Shown here piece after piece: positions 1 through 5,115 of a DNA stretch of 12,366 nucleotides. Source of the DNA: Oscillospiraceae bacterium (lineage in GTDB: Bacteria; Bacillota; Clostridia; Oscillospirales; Oscillospiraceae); assembly GCA_017400415.1 (NCBI GenBank), contig JAFPTE010000075.1, positions 1 through 12,366 of the forward strand, in the 5' to 3' direction. Position 1 is the first letter of the stretch; every line of letters starts with the position of its first letter. Position numbers and translations under genes: made by a program. The notes beneath the pieces were generated by a model, which worked only from the letters and a program-made list of their open reading frames with translations, did not search any database and was not told where the DNA came from.

Positions 1-1082
1 ATGAACCGGTTGGTGATGGCCTTCTTGGTCTGGTTTTCGTAGCTCGTGCGGGTGGAGAAGCAGTTGGTGACAAGGATGAGGCAGTCCGCAATGTCCTGGA
101 AGCCAATCTTGCTCTCGTTCTTCTGGTACTTGTTCTGCTGGCGGATGTAGGCGTCAAAGGCGGAGACAAAGGCGCTGCGGGCGGCCTTCTCGGGGCTTCC
201 GCCGTGCTCCAGCCAGGAGGAGTTGTGGTAGTACTCAATAAGGTTGACCCTGTTTGAGAAGCAGAAGGCGGCGGAGAGCCGGACCTTGTATTCCGGCTTG
301 TCCTCCCGGTCCCGGCCCTTCCGCTCGCCCTCGATGAAGTAGGGGGCAGTGAGGGCGCCCTCCCCGGCAATCTCGGTTACATAATCCGTGATGCCGTGCT
401 CGTAGACAAACTCCTGAGTGTCAAATTTTGAGCCGTTCTGTACCCGGAGGATAAAGCGGATGCCGGCGTTCACCACGGCCTGCTTTTTCATAACGTCCGC
501 AAAGTACTCGTTGGGGATATTGATATCCGTGAAGACCTCCCGGTCCGGCTTCCAGCGGATGATGGTGCCGGTGCGCTTGCCGGAAAAATCCTCGCTTTTA
601 AGGCCGCCGATGTTCTCGCCCTTTTCAAAGTGGAGGGAGAATTTCTTCCCGTCACGCCACACGGTCACGTCCATGTACTCGGAGGAATACTGGGTGGCGC
701 AGGAGCCCAGGCCGTTGAGGCCCAGGGAGTATTCGTAATCGCCGCCGTCGTCATTCTGGTACTTGCCGCCGGCGTACAGCTCGCAGAAGACCAGCTCCCA
801 GTTATAGCGCTGCTCCTTTGGGTTCCAGTCCACCGGGCAGCCGCGGCCCTGGTCCTCCACCTCAATGGAGCCGTCGGCGTAGTGGGTAAGGGTAATAAGG
901 GAGCCGTGGCCCTCTCTGGCCTCGTCTATGGAATTGGAGAGTATTTCAAAAACGGAATGCTCGCAGCCCTCCAGGCCGTCAGAGCCGAAGATGACCCCCG
1001 GCCTGCGCCGGACACGCTCTGCGCCCTTCAGAGAGCTGATGCTGTCGTTGCCGTAATCCGCTTTTGTAACCTTGCTCTTCAT
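1..1082 (-). CDS. GyrB/ParE-like type IIA topoisomerase ATPase subunit (3' end beyond window)
   Basis: The minus strand is open from the ATG at 1082-1080 to the window edge, giving about 360 residues with no stop; the C-terminal part lies outside. The GHKL ATPase site is visible: FEILSNSIDEA (E46 the presumed general base, N50 a metal ligand), VEDQGRG (D77, G79, G81) and the glycine-rich GLNGLG lid near residue 124. A transducer (S5) region follows, up to the edge. Family knowledge: such subunits bind and hydrolyse ATP to drive strand passage with a GyrA/ParC partner. The LGLNGLGSCATQYSS lid, in place of the usual GGLHGVG, matches the divergent subunit common in Clostridia, so I do not choose between gyrB and parE. 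GGGGTGA sits 4 bases before the ATG. A promoter lies at 1134-1162. The TOPRIM domain and a downstream partner gene would be expected left of the window. Confidence 0.9.
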   Translation of the reverse strand, partial: MKSKVTKADYGNDSISSLKGAERVRRRPGVIFGSDGLEGCEHSVFEILSNSIDEAREGHGSLITLTHYADGSIEVEDQGRGCPVDWNPKEQRYNWELVFCELYAGGKYQNDDGGDYEYSLGLNGLGSCATQYSSEYMDVTVWRDGKKFSLHFEKGENIGGLKSEDFSGKRTGTIIRWKPDREVFTDINIPNEYFADVMKKQAVVNAGIRFILRVQNGSKFDTQEFVYEHGITDYVTEIAGEGALTAPYFIEGERKGRDREDKPEYKVRLSAAFCFSNRVNLIEYYHNSSWLEHGGSPEKAARSAFVSAFDAYIRQQNKYQKNESKIGFQDIADCLILVTNCFSTRTSYENQTKKAITNRF

Positions 1083-1099
1083 TAGTTCACCCCAATATC

Positions 1100-1117
1100 T
1101 TGGGCCTTCCTGCCCAA
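1100..1117 (-). other. Small hairpin in the topoisomerase 5' leader
   Basis: A perfect 6-base inverted repeat (TTGGGC at 1100-1105, GCCCAA at 1112-1117) with a 6-base loop lies between the predicted start of transcription and the SD. It has no following U run, so it is not a terminator. A role in mRNA stability or translation is only a guess. Confidence 0.3.
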
Positions 1118-1133
1118 TTATGCAATATATGTA

Positions 1134-1162
1134 AGTATATAATAATCTGCGGGAATAATCAA
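1134..1162 (-). promoter_or_regulatory. Sigma70-type promoter of the topoisomerase gene
   Basis: Read on the minus strand, a TTGATT -35 box (1162-1157) is followed by a 17-base spacer and a TATACT -10 box (1139-1134). The predicted transcript begins near 1127, about 45 bases before the ATG. It is placed by consensus match only. Confidence 0.6.
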
Positions 1163-1191
1163 GGCTTTTTTGCGGATATCCGGGAAAACCC

Positions 1192-1220
1192 TTGGAAAAA
1201 CCGCAGTTTTATGATATACT
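1192..1220 (+). promoter_or_regulatory. Extended -10 sigma70-type promoter of the rubredoxin gene
   Basis: TTGGAA (1192-1197), a 17-base spacer and TATACT (1215-1220), with TG one base upstream of the -10 box (1212-1213), form an extended -10 promoter. Transcription would start near 1227, about 29 bases before the rubredoxin ATG. Confidence 0.7.
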
Positions 1221-1255
1221 GTTCCCGAAAGAACTAACTGAGAAAGGAGAGCACC

Positions 1256-1417
1256 ATGGATAAGTACGTCTGCGAGCCCTGCGGCTACGTTTATGACCCC
1301 CAGGTGGGCGATCCGGACAGCGGCATAGCTCCCGGCACTGCCTTTGAGGATCTGCCTGAGGATTGGGTCTGCCCCATCTGCGGCGTGGGCAAGGACATGT
1401 TCGTGAAGGCTGAGTAA
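1256..1417 (+). CDS. Rubredoxin
   Basis: This encodes a 53-residue protein starting MDKYVCEPCGYVYDP and ending in a CPICG-containing segment. The four cysteines, C6-x2-C9 and C39-x2-C42, are the complete Fe(SCys)4 site, and the length is standard for a minimal rubredoxin. Aromatic residues of the family fold (Y4, Y11, Y13, F30, W37, F49) are present. Family knowledge: rubredoxins are small cytoplasmic one-electron carriers, in anaerobes often serving oxygen and peroxide detoxification by rubrerythrin or flavodiiron proteins; no such partner is in this window. The start is supported by AGGAG (1245-1249) 6 bases upstream and by its own promoter. The gene stands alone between that promoter and a strong terminator, so it is likely monocistronic. 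Confidence 0.97.
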   Translation: MDKYVCEPCGYVYDPQVGDPDSGIAPGTAFEDLPEDWVCPICGVGKDMFVKAE

Positions 1418-1418
1418 G

Positions 1419-1458
1419 AAAAACCCGGTACCGCTTCTCGGTACCGGGCCGTTTTTTT
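1419..1458. terminator. Bidirectional intrinsic terminator between rubredoxin and tldE
   Basis: A perfect 10-base stem (CCCGGTACCG at 1424-1433 with CGGTACCGGG at 1439-1448, loop CTTCT) is followed on the plus strand by a T7 run (1452-1458). It is preceded by an A5 run (1419-1423) that becomes U5 on the minus strand. It can therefore end both convergent transcripts. The tldE stop codon (1459-1457) lies at its edge. Confidence 0.9.
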
Positions 1459-2737
1459 ATTTGATTCCCGTGACGGTCAGGCCCTTGAGCCTGGTGACTG
1501 CGGGGATGACGTTATTGTTGTACTGCTTTTCCTCTTTTGAAAACTCCATGGTGGGTATGGCCTCCGTCAGACTGCCGGAGAGGGAGCCGCCGGTGACCAC
1601 GGTGACCCTGCCGCCCTGATGGAGGTAGCCCAGGCGTATCTCACCGGCAACGGTGCCGCCCATGGGGTCCACCTGGAAGTCGGAAAACTCCACAAGCTCC
1701 AGAAAGTCGCCCTGCCGCAGCTCTTCGGCGCTCTTGGTGCCGCCGTAATACCGCACGTTGGGCACGGCGGAGCTCTTCTCCAGGCCCAGGTAGGAGGCAA
1801 ACTGCCGGCTTCCCCAGAAGCACTGCACAACTCCGTCCTTTATAAGGTCCCGGTCCTCGATGACGCTGCCCTCGGCGTCCACCGGGAAGTCCCGGTCGGA
1901 GTTCCTGAGGCTGGACAGGGCCCGGACGGAGATTCTGTCGCCTTTGAATTCCGGGCAGATGGGCTTTCCGGCCTCCCAGTCGGTCATGCCCATGAGCTTG
2001 AACCGGGCGAAGGTCTTGTCCAGGAAGTAGCTGTAGATCTCCACGGCGTCGTCTGTGGAGAGGACCACGTCCGGCTTATCCAGAATGGGCGTGGGCTGTG
2101 CAATGAGCCTGTCCCGGCCGAACTGCAGGGCCCGGGCAAGCTCCGACCGGAGGTTTTCCCCGTCGCAGGTGCCGGAACGGAAGGCCCGGTACAGCTCAAT
2201 TTCGTGGTCCCCGGCTCTGGCGTTCACCACCACCTCCGCCATGGAGGAGGGGAAGATGCAGGTGTACTCCACGCCGTTGGAGTTCAGGGTGTGTCGGGTC
2301 AGCTCGTTTACGAATATCTCGTAGGAGTTGATATACTCCGTATCAGTCTCCGGCAGGGTGGCCAGGGCCGCAATAAAGCTCTCCGCAATGGCCTCCACGT
2401 CCACGCTCTCCCGCTTCTCCGGCACGGTGACGGGCAGGGAGGTGAGGGTGTAGGCCGGGTCCTTCATAAGCCCCGCCTGGAACTTTATATCGGCCAGAAT
2501 CCTGTCCACGTCAGTCTCGGAGGCTGTGGGGGAGATGAGTGCGGAGGCGGCCCCCAGATATTTGCCCCCCTCGGTGGCCACGTAGACCTTTGCCCTGTAA
2601 TCCAAAATGTCCTTGGCCCGGTTCTGGTCCAGCCTGTGGCCGATGAAGTAGAACTCCCAGCCTCTGGTCCTGGTCTCCGTCAGCTCCCAGCCGTAAACGC
2701 CCAGCCCGGAGAGCTTTTCTTTCAGCATATCAAGCAT
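1457..2737 (-). CDS. tldE: TldE/PmbA-family subunit of the TldD-TldE protease
   Basis: This is a 426-residue protein of the TldD/PmbA family, similar in length to known TldE (PmbA) proteins. It lacks the HExxxH motif found in the neighbouring TldD, as expected for the non-catalytic partner. C-terminal family features include the glycine-rich SGSLTEAIPTMEF segment. Family knowledge: TldD and TldE form a cytoplasmic heterodimeric zinc protease that degrades unfolded peptides, and in some bacteria it processes modified peptides such as microcin B17 or helps turn over the CcdA antitoxin. The ATG (2737-2735) overlaps the tldD stop as TGATG, so translation is probably coupled. An alternative ATG lies three codons on. 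No RiPP precursor or modification gene is present in the window, so a general proteolytic role is more likely. Confidence 0.9.
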   Translation of the reverse strand: MLDMLKEKLSGLGVYGWELTETRTRGWEFYFIGHRLDQNRAKDILDYRAKVYVATEGGKYLGAASALISPTASETDVDRILADIKFQAGLMKDPAYTLTSLPVTVPEKRESVDVEAIAESFIAALATLPETDTEYINSYEIFVNELTRHTLNSNGVEYTCIFPSSMAEVVVNARAGDHEIELYRAFRSGTCDGENLRSELARALQFGRDRLIAQPTPILDKPDVVLSTDDAVEIYSYFLDKTFARFKLMGMTDWEAGKPICPEFKGDRISVRALSSLRNSDRDFPVDAEGSVIEDRDLIKDGVVQCFWGSRQFASYLGLEKSSAVPNVRYYGGTKSAEELRQGDFLELVEFSDFQVDPMGGTVAGEIRLGYLHQGGRVTVVTGGSLSGSLTEAIPTMEFSKEEKQYNNNVIPAVTRLKGLTVTGIK

Positions 2738-4173
2738 CAGCCCAGCCTCGCTTTCGTCTTAAGATAGGGGCCGCCGTCGGCCACCTTCACCCACTCCTTG
2801 TAGCCCTTGCCGCAGCCGCCGTTGCCCTCAACGCCTCTGTCGGCGGAGGCCATGGAGATATTGCCCAGAAGGTCCGGCACGTAGCCCGTCATAACGACGG
2901 GGGAGACCACGCTGCCGGTAAATCTGCCGTCCTTTATCTCGTAGCCCCGGGAGATGATGCACTGGATGCCCCAGTGCTTGGGGTCCTCCATGCCGCTCTG
3001 GGTGCCCCGCAGCAGGTACCCGTGCTTTACGGAGGCTATCATATCCTCCAGGGTGTCGGTGCCGGAGTCGAACACTGTGTTGGTCATGCGGGTGTATACC
3101 TTGTGGGCATAGTTTTCCCGCTTGCCGTTGCCGGTGGGCTTAACGCCCAGGCGCAGTGCGCTGAGGGCGTCGCAGATGCCCGTGCGGAGGATGCCGTTCT
3201 CAATCTCGATAACGTCGCCGGCGGGGGTGCCCTCGTCGTCAAAGGCGTAGGCCGTGACGCTGTCGGCGCACAGAGCGCCCTCGTGCATGGTCACAAGGTC
3301 CGAGCCCACCCGCTTGCCGATGTACTGTGCGCCCAGGGCCCGGCCCTTCACGAACATATCCATCTCAACGCCGTGGCCGAAGGCCTCGTGGGCTATAAGG
3401 CCGGTGATGCCCGGGTCGGTGATGATCTCGTACTCTCCGGGCACGATGGGCCGGGAGGAGAGCATCTCCTCCATGAGCTTCGGAGCCTGGCTGATCTTGG
3501 CCCTGAGCCCATCCAGAATCTCCGGGCCGCCCAGGCCGGAGACACCCTCGTGGGCCATCTTGGTCTCCCCGGCGGAGTTCAGGGCCATCATGGTGTAGCT
3601 GCCCTCCGTGTAGACGTAGCTCTGGCGCATATGGCGGTTTTTGGTGACGAACATCTTGGAGATGTGGGTGGACATGGCCCCCAGGGCGCAGTCCAGGGCC
3701 CCGGGAACGGCGGACATACCCTCGTCGGAGAGGGCCGTCAGCTTCCCGATAAGCTCCGCCATGTCAACGCATTCCGGCAGAATACCGGCCTCCTTCTCCG
3801 CAAAGAGCTCACAGGGCTCGTCGGAGAGGGCTGCGGTCTCGTAGATCTTGCTGCCGGTCTTTCTGAGCAGGGCCTCCTGCATGCGCAGGGAGGAGCGGAT
3901 CTGCGCCAGGGTCTTTTCCGGGTCGGAAGCGTCCGGCAGGTTGAAGGCGTACTCGGCGTAGTGGCCGCCGGTGAGGACCCGTACCACGTTTCCCCGCTCG
4001 GTTGTCATGTTCTCGTTGGATGCGCTCTTGCCGTGGCGGGAGATGCGAACGGTGAAGCCCACGCTGTCCGTGGAGAGCAGGCTCACGTATTCATATTCCC
4101 GGCTCAGCTCATCCACTACGTGACGGACAAAGGGGTAAAGCGAGTCCAGATACTTGGAAAAGGGTGCTTTCAT
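2737..4173 (-). CDS. tldD: TldD-family zinc metalloprotease, catalytic subunit
   Basis: This is a 478-residue protein with the TldD catalytic motif HEAFGHGVEMD: H262, E263 and H267 form HExxxH. C454, in the glycine-rich GGCGKG near the C-terminus, is a candidate further zinc ligand. The reading frame extends upstream to 4212, but I place the start at the ATG 4173-4171. It has AGGAGGT (4184-4178) immediately upstream. The predicted promoter (-10 at 4208-4203) would put the upstream codon outside the transcript. MKAPFSKYLDSLYPF is also a normal TldD-like beginning. It forms a two-gene operon with tldE. Role: the active half of the TldD/TldE heterodimer, which threads unfolded peptides to the zinc site (family knowledge). 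The specific substrate here is unknown. Confidence 0.93.
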   Translation of the reverse strand: MKAPFSKYLDSLYPFVRHVVDELSREYEYVSLLSTDSVGFTVRISRHGKSASNENMTTERGNVVRVLTGGHYAEYAFNLPDASDPEKTLAQIRSSLRMQEALLRKTGSKIYETAALSDEPCELFAEKEAGILPECVDMAELIGKLTALSDEGMSAVPGALDCALGAMSTHISKMFVTKNRHMRQSYVYTEGSYTMMALNSAGETKMAHEGVSGLGGPEILDGLRAKISQAPKLMEEMLSSRPIVPGEYEIITDPGITGLIAHEAFGHGVEMDMFVKGRALGAQYIGKRVGSDLVTMHEGALCADSVTAYAFDDEGTPAGDVIEIENGILRTGICDALSALRLGVKPTGNGKRENYAHKVYTRMTNTVFDSGTDTLEDMIASVKHGYLLRGTQSGMEDPKHWGIQCIISRGYEIKDGRFTGSVVSPVVMTGYVPDLLGNISMASADRGVEGNGGCGKGYKEWVKVADGGPYLKTKARLG

Positions 4174-4202
4174 CTTGACCTCCTTAAAAGTTTTCTGCCA
4201 TG

Positions 4203-4231
4203 AATATACCATATTTCTCCCCGCTGTTCAA
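4203..4231 (-). promoter_or_regulatory. Extended -10 promoter of tldD-tldE
   Basis: On the minus strand, TTGAAC (4231-4226), a 17-base spacer and TATATT (4208-4203), with TGG directly before the -10 box, form a strong sigma70-type promoter. The predicted start near 4196 gives a short leader of about 23 bases carrying the AAGGAGG ribosome binding site. This fixes the tldD start at 4173. Confidence 0.75.
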
Positions 4232-4288
4232 GACGAAAGGGGCACGGTTACGTCAAAAGGGCAAAAAAATAAAAAGCGAAAAAACGGC

Positions 4289-4317
4289 TTGAATGTGGAG
4301 GGAAAAGATGCTATACT
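4289..4317 (+). promoter_or_regulatory. Sigma70-type promoter of the P-loop protein gene
   Basis: TTGAAT (4289-4294), a 17-base spacer and TATACT (4312-4317) face right, back to back with the tldD promoter. Transcription would begin near 4324, about 60 bases before the ATG at 4384. The A-rich stretch 4262-4285 just upstream could act as an UP element. Confidence 0.7.
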
Positions 4318-4383
4318 TCAATCGGGGAGGCGGAGCCTTACTGCCCTCCTGAACTGCAATATATACTGAAAGGAATGGTCCTT

Positions 4384-4785
4384 ATGGTTAAGGTAATTAT
4401 GGGACTCAAGGGCGAGGGCAAGACCAAAAAGCTCATCGACCTTGTGAAGAAGGCACTGGGAGAGGAGCGGGGCGACGTGGTCGTTATCGAGAAAAACGCC
4501 GACCTGACCTACGATATCCCCTATCAGGCGAGGCTTGTGCAGGTGGGCGACACCGGCTACGATTTTCTCAAGGGCGTCATCAGCGGCCTTCACTCCGGCA
4601 ACTACGATATAACCTACATCTTCATTGACAACCTCTTTAAGCTCAGCGGCGACAAGGATCTCGGCAAGGCCGAGCAGTTTTTGAACTGGTGCGAGAGCTT
4701 CTCCGAGAAGGAGAACGTCAAGTTCACCATGACAGTATCTGCCGATTCGGCAACCGCCACCGATGGTATAAAGAAGTTTTTCTGA
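4384..4785 (+). CDS. Small conserved P-loop ATP-binding protein of unknown function
   Basis: The 133-residue product has a Walker A motif GLKGEGKT (residues 7-14) right after the first beta strand. A Walker B-like strand, ITYIFID, ends at D82. It is a minimal single-domain P-loop fold. I recognise it as a type common in Clostridia, often labelled hypothetical or, loosely, PilT-like, but no pilus or motility genes are nearby and I assign no function. A first ATG lies at 4375, but it is 1 base from AAAGGA (4369-4374); the ATG at 4384 has a 9-base spacing and begins MVKVIMGLKG, so I prefer it. The gene has its own promoter. There is no clear terminator after it, so transcripts could run into the small membrane protein gene 108 bases downstream. 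Confidence 0.85.
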   Translation: MVKVIMGLKGEGKTKKLIDLVKKALGEERGDVVVIEKNADLTYDIPYQARLVQVGDTGYDFLKGVISGLHSGNYDITYIFIDNLFKLSGDKDLGKAEQFLNWCESFSEKENVKFTMTVSADSATATDGIKKFF

Positions 4786-4811
4786 GATAGTCCCAAAACA
4801 GCATAAAATTC

Positions 4812-4887
4812 ATCCTCCGGGAAACATTGGCATATTCGCTTATGCGAAATTCAGGCATACTAAGGCCAGATGTTTTTTCCGGAGGAT
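4812..4887 (+). promoter_or_regulatory. Long leader hairpin that pairs the SD of the 60-residue membrane protein gene
   Basis: Bases 4812-4820 (ATCCTCCGG) are perfectly complementary to 4879-4887 (CCGGAGGAT), which contains the GGAGG ribosome binding site. Pairing continues inward: 4821-4824 with 4875-4878 (one G-U), 4825-4827 with 4870-4872, and 4828-4831 with 4865-4868. Only a 2-base and a 1-base bulge interrupt about 20 pairs. The apical part holds a second small hairpin (4835-4839 with 4844-4848). In an RNA reading through from upstream, this would hide the SD. Function is inferred from pairing alone. Confidence 0.5.
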
Positions 4888-4893
4888 TATTTT

Positions 4894-5076
4894 ATGAATA
4901 TGAACATGATGAAAAAGGAAGAGCTCTGCATGGGCGCCCTGTGCGGCCTTGCTCTGGGCTTCCTTATGGGCAAGCTTTTCTGCGCAAAGAAGAAGCGCCG
5001 GTCCGGGCTCATAAAAAGGATGCTCCGCCTGGCGGAGTACGTCATCGGCTCCCTGGGGGACACCCTGGGCTTCTGA
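4894..5076 (+). CDS. Small single-pass membrane protein, unknown function
   Basis: The 60-residue product has a methionine-rich N-terminus (MNMNMMKKEE) and one hydrophobic segment at about residues 11-29 (LCMGALCGLALGFLMGKLF). A basic cluster KKKRR follows at 32-36, then an amphipathic tail (SGLIKRMLRLAEYVIGSLGDTLGF). By the positive-inside rule the C-terminal tail should be cytoplasmic. Cysteines fall at 12, 17 and 30. The start is chosen because GGAGG (4881-4885) lies 8 bases upstream; the frame is open further upstream (ATG at 4870), but that ATG has no SD. No homology is recognised. The gene lies 108 bases after the P-loop gene, on the same strand, and ends at a strong terminator. Its promoter is unclear: a CATACT (4856-4861) has no good -35 partner, so it may depend on readthrough. 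Confidence 0.75.
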   Translation: MNMNMMKKEELCMGALCGLALGFLMGKLFCAKKKRRSGLIKRMLRLAEYVIGSLGDTLGF

Positions 5077-5115
5077 AAAAACGGCTGAGAGGATTCTCCT
5101 CCCAGCCGTTTTTTA
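5076..5115. terminator. Bidirectional intrinsic terminator between the small membrane protein and the trmD fusion
   Basis: CGGCTG (5082-5087) pairs with CAGCCG (5103-5108). Inside it, five more pairs form after one mismatch, around a TTC loop (5094-5096). A6 precedes (5076-5081) and T6 follows (5109-5114), so the hairpin can terminate both convergent transcripts. The stop codon of the minus-strand gene (5115-5113) lies within the T run. Confidence 0.88.

Noticed and set aside
630..1085. A plus-strand open frame of 151 codons opposite the topoisomerase gene
   Set aside because: The minus strand encodes an unmistakable GHKL ATPase; the plus-strand product shows no motif and no SD.
1619..4203. 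Two long plus-strand open frames (1619-2767 and 2974-4203) opposite tldE and tldD
   Set aside because: Both are antisense to well-supported TldD-family genes, lack an SD and promoter, and have His/Gly/Val-rich shadow composition.
4174..4212. A 13-residue N-terminal extension of TldD beginning at 4212
   Set aside because: The strong extended -10 promoter at 4231-4203 puts that codon upstream of the transcript, and the ATG at 4173 has a perfect AGGAGGT.
4835..4848. TTCGC-TTAT-GCGAA as a LexA or other repressor operator
   Set aside because: It does not match the Firmicutes LexA consensus and is better explained as the apical hairpin of the larger leader stem.
4827..4861. A possible promoter TTGGCA ... 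CATACT before the small membrane protein gene
   Set aside because: The spacer would be 23 bases, too long for a sigma70-type promoter, and no better -35 box fits CATACT.
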